Source: Onthophagus taurus (Eukaryota > Arthropoda > Insecta > Coleoptera > Scarabaeidae). From it: a stretch of 64,000 nt of DNA. Under the pieces are notes generated by a model that made no database searches, was not told the DNA's origin, and saw only the letters and a list, made by a program, of their open reading frames with translations. The stretch is taken from contig NC_091971.1 of the NCBI RefSeq assembly GCF_036711975.1, positions 2,797,501 to 2,861,500 on the forward strand, read 5' to 3'. The position numbers were made by a program, and so were the translations under genes. Below, one piece after another: positions 48,250-61,717 of this stretch; position 1 is the first letter of the stretch; each line of letters opens with the position of its first letter.

Positions 48250-51200
48250 TTATATTGAAATTCCAAAACTTTATCGATCTTATGAAATTACTTTATACGT
48301 TTCATTACCTACCCTATTGTTAAACTATTCAATCCTTTTTCATTCAGTTATTAATAAATTAAACTCGATTTGATTAAAATGGCAATAAAATACTAATAAT
48401 AAATTTGAGGTGAATCATCAATCATTTGAATTGGATTCTTTCTGTTCTTCCACATCATAAAGAAAAACTTGTCAAAGCAACCATTAAAATTTAAATATAT
48501 CTGTTGAAACCTAATCTACAAGAATTACAATAGACAAGACACACCCATCAAGATGTCTCTACAACGTTACCCAACCGAATGTAGGTACTTATACCACTAT
48601 CTACAATAGTCAGCTTCGTTAATTAATTCCGCGATAGACCCGCGACGTATTAAATTACAGATTAAGCGGTAAAGCGTTTGCATATGTATGTATGTGGGGC
48701 TTAGTTTCACGCCGACTCGTTTGATAAATCGTTTCGGCGGATAATGGACGCTAATTCACTTATTACTCTCGTGGTTTCGCGGAACGCGCCGCGGACTTCG
48801 TATCTCTACTTACGAGAAGGGAAAATTACCCGTTCGAGGCTTTACGTAATTTATCGCTCGTGCCGTAAAATCCCATTATTAATAGAGAGATCGAAGAAAA
48901 AAAAATTCGATAAGAAATTTTTATAAAAGAAGCATTTATTAGTAGAACACGATTTCTCGTAAATATTTATTTTTTATTTTTAAGTCGTGACTTAACTAAA
49001 CGTTAAAAGTAAATCTGGTTGGTTTCATTTTATAAAACATCATTTAATCCCGAATTAATACCAATATGGTACGGTATCGGTTGGTTTGTTGTTATGCAGA
49101 GTTGATGTTGGATGTTGGAGCGTTATAAAGTTGTTCTAGTATACGTACACGTAATGGCAAACGTATCGTTTTCTTTTCCATTTACGATATTAATCGGCGG
49201 TTAAGCGAAACGAACGGCGCCTGTTTCGCGGTCTTTACGCTCGCGCGGTGCGAATTCACTAACTGCGGCTGTACATAAACGTACGCATTAACTTGCTTTA
49301 TTTACTGTTTATGCAAAGTTAATGAAATGGGCGAAGCGTTTGCTCGCCTCCTTCCAGGAAAGCTGTTATATTAACTTGGTGTGTTTGTGTCGGTCTTTAA
49401 ATCTGACGGTTTAACGATCGCTTTAAAACACTTGTTGTTACTCAATTGATAATAATACATACATTTTATTATTATTCGACGTTTGTAGATATTTATCTAT
49501 TTTAACACAATTTTTTTTAGCATCTTGTCCATTGTCGGGGGTACACAGAGAAGGTATATTTCTACTCTGCGGTGTAAGTACACGATCTGGGCATACACAG
49601 TTCTATATAGCGCTTGTTTCTGTATAGAAGGCGGAACAGGAAAAGCTATAAGCTACGTGTAAATGTACGTTCGTTTTGTCTGTATATCAATTGAGACGTG
49701 CAAGAGTATAAATCCCCACTGCCTTATTCGGCGTGGACAGAAATATACTAAAACGGAATCGTTTCATACAGTCTGAGAGCAGGTATTGCCATTCCCGACC
49801 AACTTCACTATCTATAGGCGATTTTGTCCTCACTTTTTTTTATTTAGTACGGTAGCATTCAACTTTAAAACATTCCATAGAAACAGAACAATATATCATA
49901 TATAGAGTGGCTACTAAAAAATCTATTTCAAGTTTCTCTGTATCTCATACTTAATTATAAATGGATTGACACCATTAAAAATAATCAAAAGCAACTATTT
50001 GGTAGACGTATACCCGGCGAACATTTTGTGTCTATTATTTACCACTACTTTTCTACTTACTTTTTTATACATAAATTATATATTTATATTTCTTATTTAT
50101 TGCTTGTAGATGTGGCTGCAGTAAAATTATTAATATAATTATCGAAACAAGTCAGAAAGGTGAGTTCACCTGCTTGGATTATTGGCGCCATTAAAAAGCT
50201 GGTTTAGAGCTCCACAATTTATTAAAAAGAATATATGGAAAAATAGGCGCAGAACGTGAATTGCGCGATTTAATAACCTAGGGGCCTCAAGTGCTTTAAT
50301 TTGAGAATTATGACAAGAAAATCAGATCAATGGATAATCATGGAATGGATCATGTAATGGAAGACAGTTTAATATCTTTATTGAGCTATCAATAATCACT
50401 GTAAGAAAGATTGCTAAAAGGTACAATTTCAAAATTTGAGATATGGTAAGTTTATTTTTTATTCATTAACAATTCTAATAATTAAATTATAAGAAAGATG
50501 TCATGTATTTTCATTTTCTAGAACAATCTAGAACAACATTGAAAAATTTCAAAGTCAAAAAATGTGGGGCTAACTTCCCACACTCCATGTATTGCCAGCT
50601 TCTCTTAAATCGGGTTCATCCCACCTAGACATATTTTGATTACTGAAATGTACTACAACTTTAGGCAAGTAAACATCAAATGAAATTTTGTAATAATTGA
50701 AAAATCCATATCAAATTTTCAAAAAAGTTATTTTAAGAAAAATTTAATACCAGCCTCATGTTGTTACATTATAATTTTTTGTATAAAACCGAACAAGGTA
50801 ATCAGTAACCCGAGACAGGACGGTACTTTTGACATAACTACAGGATCGGTAAAGAAAAAAAGATGGATTTTTCAATGCGTGATTAATACCGTCGAAATCT
50901 CTATTATTGAGTAAATGATAGCGTACGATCTTAACCGCTGACAACGTGTTGAACCCGAACGGGCAATATTTCAACTCTTTTCGGTGCCGTCGAGGCTACG
51001 TTTCGAATATGGTGGTCGGACGCCGAAATATCACGTGTCCGTCGCGGCTGTAATTTCTCCGAGATGTATTTATTTATTTATGCGAGTGAAGTGTTTTTAA
51101 TGGTACGCGCGCCCCGTGAATAATTTTGGGACGGACGACGACGACTATCATTATTGTTTTCGGTGGGTGAATAAATTTCCCACGAAAAAATGCGTCATAC

Positions 51201-53460
51201 GATACATTGGTACTGCGGTGAAACGCCTACCGAAATTAAAAGAAAACTGTTTTATCATCTTGTGTATGTCAAAAGAGAAAGGAACTAAAATAATTAAAAT
51301 AAAACTGATTTTTTTCGATATTTTTACCGAAATAAAATAGAATTCCTAATTACTTTGGTGACTAACGCTTGATTGACAACAAGAAAGTAGAATTTATATA
51401 CATCTAATATACTTGGGCTTTAGGTAGACTAGAAAGACAGTCAGACAGACAGTAGGAGTTCCCCATTCTCACCTGTTCAGTTTCTTGGGCACGCCGTAGT
51501 GTGCCGTGGCGCCATAGGCGTGGCCTACTTGTTTCGCAGCTTTTTTAATTTAATTTGGCGCCGCGCGCGGCTCTACTGTCGCAGCAACACCGCCTCATAC
51601 ACACTACTTTACTTACTATACATACACAACTTTAGCATACTCTCCCAATCTCACTCTAGACATACATACACATTCATTTGTAAACGCACACAATAACCAA
51701 GCTGGATACTCGGAACTTTATACACGCAGACGATAGATAGTGGTAGGAGATACACGTCTCACATAGCGAGACTCCGGGTGACTCTAGCGGTGCGTATGTT
51801 AATTAAACAAAGCAGAAACAAAATAGTAGATCCGCTTAAGAATATGTAGCGCCGCGCTTTATGTCGTAACTCGGCCCATAAATTAGCATGTATTATTGTC
51901 GGCCGCCCGCGTTTTAATACACCATTAGAGACCCTTATTAGTTTGTAATCTTTCTGTTTGTATCTCGGGGTTCACTCTTATATGACATGTAATCCACGTG
52001 TCCGTGATTCTAACGGCAGTATAAGAAGTGAACCGACTACGAGGTTGGCACTGAGTTACTTTTATGGATCTAAACTGATATGGTATAAAATGAGTGTAAT
52101 GGATCATAATCGCTATATCCATTGTAAATAACCTATAATGTTGGTTCAAAATTTTCTAACTACTATCAATATAGTATAATTAACTATTAAATGTATTAAG
52201 AAATATAAAACAGCATAAAAAATGAAACTGAAGTAATAAGGTTAAAGATATAATTTATTTGTATCTATTACCCACGATAATAACGCAAGATTTATATAAT
52301 TATTAGTTACAAGTAAAGACCGCTTAAACGATGCCGTGTTACCATATCGGTTCAGTTTAATACTGGTCTCTTGTAGTGTTCTAGGTTACTGGCGTGGCAG
52401 AATGTCACAGACATAGGTAAATTCATTCATAATTCAAGCAGCACGCTTCCAGGAACTCCGGTCACTACCGTCGTCGAAGTCTGAATAAATGAATTATAAA
52501 TCGCCGTATAAATGATGAATGAAGCGTAGCACAATTTGGCGACTACGCCTACGATCTATCTACCATGTACCTATACTATATGGTCTATCTATTGCTGCCA
52601 TAGTCACGGCCGTGCCCATGTCTCTGTCTGTAAAATTACGTTTGTTTTTACTTCGTCGTAAAACTCAAGGTTTTCAAGGAATCTTAGATGCTTGTCAATT
52701 TTTTTCAAGTTATTTATTTTTTAATAGTTTATTTTACATTTATGGTTTTTATTACGAGTATAAATAATTATCGTGTCGTTAGTAATAATTCATCAAAATC
52801 TCCATTGAATAGCTCGCACACGCTCATAAGGTTAAACTGCCCGATTAGTCACGCGTTAGTTCACGAGAATCGAGCTTCCATCGCGTGATTGTAGGCGGTG
52901 CCATAGGCAGGTGAGAAACAAGCACTTGGCAAGGAACAATAGGAAGACACGTGTTCAGGTTTTTAGGTAATCCCCCCAAACGTCTATCTTACCTGTGTGT
53001 GCTTCAGTTTACGTCAAAAACCACGAAGATGATTAATTGACGATTGTGTTCATCTTTCTCGTGTCGGAAGATCCGTGCTCTAATCGATTCAGTTTTTTTC
53101 AAAATCGTTTTGTTTTGCTCAATTTCTCCCTTCATTAAACTACTCGCTCGACTGGTACAGAAAACGAACTTTTTGTACGATATCTACCTTTATAACCCCT
53201 TCGATGGGGTTATGTTTTTATTGTATGCAATCGTCTCATTTTAATTAGATCACGGACCAGGTGATACGTGATGATATCGGTACGTTCGGTTAATTAATTG
53301 AAAAACTCGCGTGTCACGTCCTTCTTTGGTATACCGAGCACGTGATTCGGTACTATATACGACTACCTATCGACCAGTTATTAATTATGAAGACAAATTG
53401 GGTTTTGAGTATCTTGGTACGATCAATAACGGATCACCATCAGATTGATTTGATTTAATA
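48250..53460. other. Non-coding mosaic with CpG-rich patches
   Basis: No gene recognised. Patches with many CpG and balanced composition alternate with AT-rich DNA: about 48600-48870, 49190-49360, 50930-51130, 51420-51620, 51770-51930, 52420-52640. Such patches look like conserved regulatory DNA of a developmental locus, which is inference. Short GACA repeats occur at 51430-51455. Open frames here are short and lack domains. Confidence 0.4.
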
Positions 53461-53464
53461 CCTG

Positions 53465-54916
53465 CTCGAGATTTATATATAAATATTTCACCTACCACTC
53501 AAAAAAAAAACTAGTCTATTAATCATTAAAAATCTTGCATTGACTAAATTTATTAAAATGTGTAAGTCCTCATATTTTTTATTGTTTATTGTTGATTTAT
53601 TGCTGTTTATAAAAGTTTCAGTTTTACAGGAAGAGATGTTGATAGCCTATAAAAATATACTGATTGAAAGAGAACTCAACGTCAAGTACTCAGATTGGGG
53701 AGGAAGAAGGAAGGAAATTGAGACTAGAGAAGTCAAATCAAGAAAATCAAAAAATAAAAAAATAATCCAACTCTGAACCAACCTAATTAAACATCACAGC
53801 AACTAAACCTAAGAGTACTGCAACCACAATGTGACTCAACATTAAAGTAAGTCAAAGGAATCAACTCAACCCCAAAGAAATACAAATCGTAAACAATCCA
53901 ACCTGATAATAAGTCAACTTTACCCATTGTACTTCAACCTTGACAGAGACTTAAGCCAACTCCAAACCAACTTAACCAGACGCCAAAGGAAATGAACCCA
54001 ACCTTATAACAAGCCAACCGGAAAACACACCTACATAAATCTGTTCCTAAGATTTTTTGGACAAAGGAGTCTCGTCTTTAATGTCTCCAACATAATATTC
54101 AGGTATTTTATGTTTTTCTGCAAGATTTGTCAGACAACTACCTCATCTTAATTTATAATTTATATATAAATATTTCACCTACCACTGAAAAAAATGATGA
54201 TATTACTACTCAATTAATCATTAAATATCTTGCACCGACTAAATTTATTATATTGGTAATTCCTTATATTGTTGCATATTCAATGTTGTTTATAAAAGTT
54301 TTAGTTTTAAAAGAAGAGGTGCTGATAGCTGATAAAAATATACTGATTGAAACAGAACTCAACGTCAAGTACCCAGATTGGGAAGGAAGTATGAAGGAAA
54401 CAAATTGAGTGCTTGGATTAGAAAATTTTTTTAATATTGCCATACAATCGAATAAAACCGACATGGGTGAGAAAAAATTCAACTTTAAAGCAAGCAAAAA
54501 AAATTTCAAAGAAACTTCACCATAAAATGATCCAATTCTGAACCAACCTAATTAAACATCACAGCAACTAAACCTAAGACTGTTCCAACCACAATATCAC
54601 CCAACATTAAAGCAAGTCAAAATAATCAAGTCAACCCCACACAAATGCAACTGGTAAACAACCCAACCTTACAATAAGTCATCTTAACTCATTGTAATTC
54701 AACCTTGACAGAAACTTAAGCCAACTCCAAACCAACTTAAGATCCCAAAGGTAATGAACCCAACCTTATAACAAGCCAACGAAAAACACACGTACATGAA
54801 TCTGCTCCTAAGATTTTTCGGACAAAGAAGCTCTCGTCTTTAATGTCTCCAACATAATATTCAGGTATTTTATGTTTTTCTGCAAGATTTGTCAGACAAC
54901 TACCTCATCTTAATTT
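53465..54916. repeat. Two-copy tandem duplication of ~690-760 bp
   Basis: Copy A about 53465-54155, copy B about 54156-54916. Both begin with TTATATATAAATATTTCACC and end with TTCTGCAAGATTTGTCAGAC then CTACCTCATCTTAAT. Each contains a short open frame with LFIKV, a variable stretch, then KNILIE and ELNVKY (53540-53776; 54127-54408). Each then carries a G-poor strand-asymmetric stretch rich in CAACC. Copies differ by many substitutions and indels. No known family. Confidence 0.85.
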
Positions 54917-57000
54917 TATTTGCATTCTAGGTATCGATCAGCTGATGATTGCTTTTGACAGTTGCAAACCATTCGAAAACCGATACACATACATTCTAAA
55001 AAAATTTATTAAATTAATTGTTAACACATACAATTTGTAATGAATACGCAACACAAAGAAATTTCCTTACCTCAAGTAAAATATCATGTAAACTTAACTA
55101 TTTATACATCATATTTGTAAGTTTATATTATCTTTTAGAGTAAAAACATACACGGTGGCAAGATAAATTTTATGAGCGTAAGCGTAGTGGTCATAAAACC
55201 GAGTGACGGAAGGACAAGAGCTGTGACTGAATAAAAGATGGTTACGTTACACAAGTGGTTTTCTCGGACCATAAGCCCGGAGCAGTCGGTGGTCATAGAC
55301 GACGATCATTAGATCCGGAGGCCGTAAGTTCGGTGACGCGAATTCGTACGCGGCCGACGCGCCGCACCGGTTGAGTTAAGCTCGCCGACTTTATTACTAC
55401 CAGATAAATAAGGCTTCTTTATTATCGTGCTCTTGGGCGGTACAAGACCGGACCCGTGCGCCACTGTCCGTACGACGATAGGGCTTCACTAAATCTCGAT
55501 AATAAATGCGTAATACCGGTTGAAAATAGGCGAACGCACGAGCCACACACGTACAAAAAGAACAACGATACCACAAACACCGACGACGACCACCTCTTAT
55601 TTATTTACGTGTTATTTTCCGATGGGGATAGTTTTAAAAAGCAAATGGAGTACTGAGTCGATTTAAATTTTATAACTTTTATTGGACTAATTGAATTTTT
55701 ATGATCTTGTGATTTATTTTTACTTTTTCCTTTCAGATATTTATTAGGTTTACTGTTTTTCAATCTGTGAGGTATGTTTCGTGAAGAGACGCGCATACCT
55801 CCCATGAATTCTATCGTGCGTATCCCCCATTAAGAGATCAAAGAATAAATTAATTGTTTCAGTCTTGGACTGTTGGTGCATACACGTTTCGAAGTTTAAT
55901 TGTTATCCTCAGGGGACTATTTGAACGTTACTTACCTATTAAGCGTTTAATAAGTTTTCCATCAATTTATCATAAGTTCGAAGAATTCAATTGGAATACC
56001 GTCCCACGTACAAATCGAGCGTGTGACAAAGGCACCCTATCTACGTGTTGATATAGGCCGCGTTTCGATTATCCGCCGCGAAAATGAAGTAATAAATTGA
56101 ACCGATTCTGCACGCAGAAACCGGAATGACGAATGCCCTGATTGAATTACATTGTAACCTAACGATAAGGTTTATTGATTTGCAATGGACGTTGGCAAAT
56201 CGCCTAACACCGTTCAACGCGATCTATTGTTGAAACGAGACGAAAAATCCCTACAAAGATATATAGAATTTTCAATATACATAGGTAAGTATGTGTCCTG
56301 ATTTCTAACTAGAATTGATATTTCTTGATTACGTTAACTTGAGAAATTATTTTTTTTGCAAAATGTAATAATAACGATTATTATTTGTTACCTTGTTAGT
56401 TTATTGAATTGTTTCTTGCACCTGTTTTCACACGGTAACAAGAAGTTACCGTTTATGCGAATAGATCCGTGTCTTTCGCAATTTATGCATATATTAAACA
56501 ACAATTCCTCTCTCTCTGTTTATATTGTTTGTCGTTCAATTCATTCATAACTACACAACGAGATTTATATTTATATTCAATAATTCATACATACGTTATC
56601 ATTAACATTCTCCAGGCGTAACTGATATTAATCTTAATCAAAAAATTAATCGTTCTTAAATAGATTTTCTATTTTAAAATAGATTTAGCGCGTGTTGGGG
56701 ATGCTGCGAAGTGATTATTAGGTTGGCACCTTTTTAATGAAATTGGCCAAAGATTTTATCGAAAAACAATGGGTGAAGATTTACACCTGTCCAGAAACGG
56801 TTAGTAGCTGTTGAAAATTGCGATCTTATCGTTTCCTCAGTTTATCTGATCGGAACAGGTTATTAGCGAACGATTTTAGGGTGCAAAAGAAACCGATCTC
56901 TGGTCAAAATGATTTTAAGATTACGGTTTGAAAAATGGCAGCGAAAATTATGGCAATTTCGTTTAAATTAATAAAAATGGAAATTAAGTTGAAAATTAAT
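54917..57000. other. Non-coding stretch with a CpG-rich patch
   Basis: No gene recognised. The 55150-55620 part is CpG-rich and balanced in composition, unlike its neighbours; the remainder is AT-rich. Open frames present lack recognisable domains. Confidence 0.4.
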
Positions 57001-57270
57001 CAGATTCGGATTTAGCCGTGCGTCTCTCAAGACTGCTAAATCCGAAACTTTCTAGTTCTAGATCTAGTGTTAGTTCTAGTTTTAACTGTGGTTCAGTGCT
57101 AGGTTATTGTATATTTTTATTGAACTAACACTGGAACTAGAAATATTCAGGTTTAGCCATCTTAAGAGACATATTACGGCTAAACCCGAAATTTGTACTT
57201 CTAGGTTTAGTGTTAGTTCTAGTTTTAGTTGTAATTCCGGTTTAGTCGTGTGTCTTCAGAGTCTTTAAAC
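57001..57270. repeat. Palindromic (foldback) family, short second locus
   Basis: Two or so units of the same family as 10370-12080: GGATTTAGCCG, a GTCTCTCAAGAC centre, then the inverse arm and TTCTAGATCTAGTGTTAGTT. The shared edge motif TTGTATATTTTTATTGAACT occurs at 57107-57126. These copies are more diverged than those at 60.5-61.6 kb. Confidence 0.88.
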
Positions 57271-58319
57271 TTAACAAATTCGTATGTTGGATTTTTGAAT
57301 AATTTTAAATATTAATTGATGGACATTCTTTAAAAAAAAGAGAATAAATTCCAAGTGTAGATGAACCAATCTGATTTACGTTTCCTTCTGGTTCATCTCG
57401 GAACGATGGAAATCGTTGTAGATATTTAACGCGGCGATTGTGCAATTAAATTTGCACTCATTGCGCTCTGCCCCGGTTTATCTTCGCGGAAGATCTTTGC
57501 TAGCGGCTCTTAGCATAAGCCGAAGCGACCTAGCGAGATCTCTAACGCTAAAGCTAACCTAAGAACGAAAAAGAAATTCCCTATACCGGAGCTTATTTAG
57601 CACCATCGGAGTCTAATGCATGCCCGGGATCGCGATAGGCGAGAATCAAATCATGTTCGAGCCAAATTTATTCCGACGAGGAACTGTGTTCGCTTCGACT
57701 TTTGTAATGAGCATATCTAGATCTTACGACGACCGACGTCGAACTCTTACGTAATTATCAATTCATGACGATTTCCGCGTTTCTGAAATGGATTATTTAC
57801 CGGGAGTTGAAATTACTACGGTTTTTGCTGCTGTTGGTGTCTACGAAATTACATCACCAACAAAGAATGTGGGGTAATTATATCGATTTTTTCTGTTGAT
57901 CGATGAACGTTAAAGGTCTTGGCGGTTTATCTAAGGAATGTCAGCTATTATTCTATGTGAATTGATGCAAACTTTCGTATCAGAATGCGTACGGGTGTTG
58001 ATTACAAAAAAAAATAAAAGGAATTTCTTTGTCCAGTTAAGAAATCATCTTGTAACCCAGATTTTTTAAATACTACATAAACTCAAAATTACATATAATC
58101 ATCGAATCGTTTACTCGTTTACACTTGGCGTAACCTTGCTCGAGTAAAAAGCCATTCCGTCCATTAATTAAATATGAGCCGACGCATCATAACTCCGTCT
58201 GGATTTCACACCTGCCCCAACAGAACGGAATATATGCATCGAGTTCTTGCCGTCCGTATCATCGGGCAATTAAAGAAAGCATAGTCATTCCGAGTCATCA
58301 CAATCATCGCGCAGCGAAC
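57271..58319. other. CpG-rich non-coding DNA, possible 5' region
   Basis: Balanced-composition patch at about 57400-57850 and again at 58140-58320, immediately ahead of the candidate short exon at 58320. A TCATTC initiator-like word sits at 58284-58289. No stronger promoter signal. Confidence 0.35.
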
Positions 58320-58376
58320 ATGAGCACCGGGCCTCCCGGGATTTTACTTCTTCAAGAAGACGCCCATCACGCACAG
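58320..58376 (+). CDS. Possible short first coding exon, gene unknown
   Basis: An ATG opens MSTGPPGILLLQEDAHHAQ, exactly 19 codons, then CAG followed by a good donor GTATGG. The preceding DNA is GC-balanced like a 5' UTR. No downstream exon is recognised in the remaining 5.6 kb, so the rest would lie beyond the window. It could equally be chance; I do not recognise the peptide. Confidence 0.25.
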
Positions 58377-58734
58377 GTATGGTATAAGGGTTAAGGTGGA
58401 TGATGTGAACGTCGACGACGTGTGCCGATCCATTGTGGTCAAAACAATGATATTAACGAGCGCGAACAATGGACATGGTATTCGTCTAAATATTGACGAC
58501 GAGTATGATGAGGGTTTTCTTCTCCAAAATTTACATAATTTCAGAAATTATTATTGGTATGACAATTGTGAGCAGGTAGAATATATTTCATGGTTAAATT
58601 AGAAATAGTCACTTAAATAATTGAAAATGATATTGAAAGATTCATAAATGTGCTTTATTTATTAATCAAAAATTTTCAAATACTATTATTAACAAAATTA
58701 ATAAGAACTAATTTTATGTTGAATTTAATTTTAA

Positions 58735-58960
58735 TTTATTTAAGATTAAGAAGTGAGAGGATTCGCGAGATATTCGAGGTACCAGGATGTGGTCAGATGG
58801 ACAAGATTGAAGAGAAGATACTGGAGGCATCATGTTGAAAGGAGGACTACCGCATAAACGCTGGCATGAGAGTTGTACGTGGTCATCATAAGATAACAAC
58901 CCATAGGAACGGAAGTGGGAAGAGGAGAAATGGAAAAAATAGGGCTAGTCCCTAAAATAA
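58735..58960 (+). pseudogene. Tail of another non-LTR retroelement ORF
   Basis: LRSERIREIFEV in one frame and, after a one-base shift, QDVVRWTRLKRRYWRHHVER. This is the C-terminal block (SE-IREI, then QDVVRWxRxRRRxWRDHVxRM) seen at the end of a common class of insect non-LTR ORF2 proteins. Stops follow and no other domain is nearby, so it is a 5'-truncated relic. Confidence 0.65.
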
Positions 58961-60483
58961 GATGAAGAAGAGAATTTCATATCTCAGTTGAGATGTAAGA
59001 ATTTCTTTAAGATAGTTATTACTCATTTCTGGGGAGTTTTGCCACGCTGAGTCTTCGGTGGGACTGCCAGAGTTAATCTTTCTTATAACGTTACTTGGAG
59101 GCTTCCAATCACTTTTTTTGGTGGCAAGACGGGGATTGCTCGATTTTAAGAAGACGTGTTCATTTAAAATTAATGCAAGCGGTAAGTGATCTGTAATAAT
59201 GTGTGTTTTTACCGTTTATATTCAAAAAAATATGTATTGCATTATTCTGCGCATATCCCGGATAATATTTCCTAACAATACCATTTTATTTTACCGGATA
59301 ACAAAAAAAAAAAAAATAGCACAACCGTTTAAAATTTCACAATCGTTTAAGATATAGCACCCAACCTCCAGTCTTTTTCAACTTAATCTGTACTAGTATT
59401 TTTTTTGATGACTAAATCACACCTACTAATTGTAAGTCGAAGCGGACTTAGAATTCTATCTAACCGGCTTAGCGCAATACGAATTATGTATAAGCTATTA
59501 CAAAATTTATTCAGTTTGCAAATAAAAAGCGAGAGCAAAGTGTAAAATGTGGCGTCAATAAGAACCGCAAAGAAAAAGGTAGGAGACGGAAACGGGATGT
59601 TAAATAATAGCGTCTAATAAAAACGATAATAATGATAATTGTGTGATTTATGCATAAGTTGAGTCAATACGTAATATTAGAAATGAGGGTGTACTTTTAT
59701 GTTTCCTGTCGCGCCCATGTGGGAAACTAAAAACCTCGCGGTTACTTAGTTTATGGCATCACAAACTAATTATCGTCGGCAAGTTTATTATTTATAACCA
59801 TTTGTCAACTAATCGCTAATTATACGCACTTTACTTAAGCCGTAAATAGATAATATCGATTGATTGTGCAGAATATTACTGGTATAAGTAATTATCGGAA
59901 CGCGTTTTGTTGATGTAGAAGGCCACATGTATTAGAACGGTAATTCACTCAATGTACTACATATATACTACCTTTAATCGTCGTTTTTTTCAATTTCTCC
60001 TGTTCGTAAAGTTAATACGCGTGGCGACTTGACAAGTTACTACCATTGTAGAAATAAAATAGTATGATTGAGTGTCGCGAAGAAAAATGACGTTGTTGCG
60101 AGCGCAAAATGGGTTTCTCAAGTTTTAATTCAAACCGACAGAATTTATTGCTGAAAGATCGATACGATCTCGTTGATCGGCCGCGCTGATATTCCACTTA
60201 ATTCAGTATATAACTGGAATGTACGTCTTAATTATCTAATGCTTGGCCATTTTGCTTTTTAATTAAGGACCTTTCGAAGCCTAATTAAATCTGAATTTAA
60301 ATTACCCTCTCATGACCGGTATAAAACCAGCAACGGTTAATGAGCGTCTGGACGAGTTTCGCAAATTATTTATCGATGAAATTTATAACGTAATTATTAT
60401 TGTAAAAAAATAAAATCGGTTTTAACTAAATGAAAATTAAATTTAATGAAAATTCATAGAAAAGCTCATAGAATACCCCGAGT
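58961..60483. other. Non-coding DNA, regulatory-like
   Basis: No gene recognised. 59430-60370 has many TAATTA and TTTAT-type words and moderate composition, like insect enhancer DNA, but nothing specific can be assigned. Confidence 0.35.
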
Positions 60484-61570
60484 AGGTAGTTCTAGATTTA
60501 ATTGTTATTCAGCCGGTTTAGCGATGCGTCTGAAGATGCACGGCCAAACCCGAAACTTTCTAGTTCTAGGTCTAGTGTTAGTTCTGGTTTTAATTGTTAT
60601 GCAGCACTAGGTCAAGAACTAGAATCACTCGGGTTTAGCCGTTTTAAGAGACGTATGGCTAAACCCAAATGTTTCTAGTTCTAGGTCTAATGTTAGTTCT
60701 AGTGACAGTGCAAGTGTAAAACTAGAACTAACACTATAGCTAGAACTAGAATCATTCGGGTTTAGCCGTCTTTAGAGACATGCGGCTAAACCCAAATGAT
60801 TCTAATTCTAGGTATAGTGTTAATTCTACATAGTAACAGTGCTAGTGTAAAACTAGAACTAACACTGGACCTAGAACTAGAAAGTTTCGGGTCTAGTGTT
60901 AGTTCTAGTTTTAATTGTTATGCAGCACTAGGTCAAGAACTAGAATCACTCGGGTTTAGCCGTTTTAAGAGACGTGCGACTAAACGCAAATGTTTCTAGT
61001 TCTAGGTCTAATGTTAGTTCTAGTGACAGTGCAAGTGTAAAACTAGAACTAACACTATAGCTAGAACTAGAATCATTCGGGTTTAGCCGTCTTTAGAGAC
61101 GTGCGGCTAAACCCAAATGATTCTAGTTCTAGGTATAGTGTTAATTCTACATAGTAACAGTGCTAGTGTAAAACTAGAACTAACACTGGATCTAGAACTA
61201 GAAAGTTTCGGGTCTAGTGTTAGTTCTAGTTTTAATTGTTATGCAGCACTAGGTCAAGAACTAGAATCATTCGGGTTTACCCGTTTTAAGAGACGTGCGA
61301 CTAAACCCAAATGTTTCTAGTTCTAGGTCTAATGTTAGTTCTAGTGACAGTGCAAGTGTAAAACTAGAACTAACACTATAGCTAGAACTAGAATCATTCG
61401 GGTTTAGCCGTCTTTAGAGACGTGCGGCTAAACCCAAATGATTCTAGTTCTAGTTATAGTGTTAAATTCTACATAATAACAGTGCTCTTGTAAAACTAGA
61501 ACTAACACTAGATCTAGAACTAGAAAGTTTCGGGTCTAGTGTTAGTTCTAGTTTTAATTGTAATTCAGCG
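60484..61570. repeat. Palindromic (foldback) family, third locus with 321 bp period
   Basis: Same family as at 10370-12080. Three successive blocks are almost identical: TTAATTGTTATGCAGCACTA starts at 60590, 60911 and 61232, a period of exactly 321 bp. Each block holds palindromes whose arms include AACTAGAATCATTCGGGTTT and whose centre is GTCTTTAGAGAC, followed by GTGCGGCTAAACCC. Low divergence between blocks means recent amplification. The array ends at GCGC, then TGACGTCA at 61572. Confidence 0.93.
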
Positions 61571-61571
61571 C

Positions 61572-61660
61572 TGACGTCACGGTCGGGCCTTTAAGCTGTG
61601 CACTTGTTCCTGGGATGTAACAATCCTCTTAGATTCTATCGTCCTTGGTATAAATATAAA
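61572..61660. promoter_or_regulatory. CRE-like palindrome and TATA-like word
   Basis: A perfect TGACGTCA (61572-61579), the consensus for CREB/ATF proteins, is followed about 70 bp later by TATAAATATAAA (61650-61661). The spacing would suit a promoter, but no exon is seen downstream and the TTAA-flanked MITE begins 55 bp further on. Confidence 0.25.
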
Positions 61661-61717
61661 GTAGATTGAAAGCGAGGGTGAGGATAGCTCCCGGACGTAT
61701 TTAAGAACAACTTTTAA

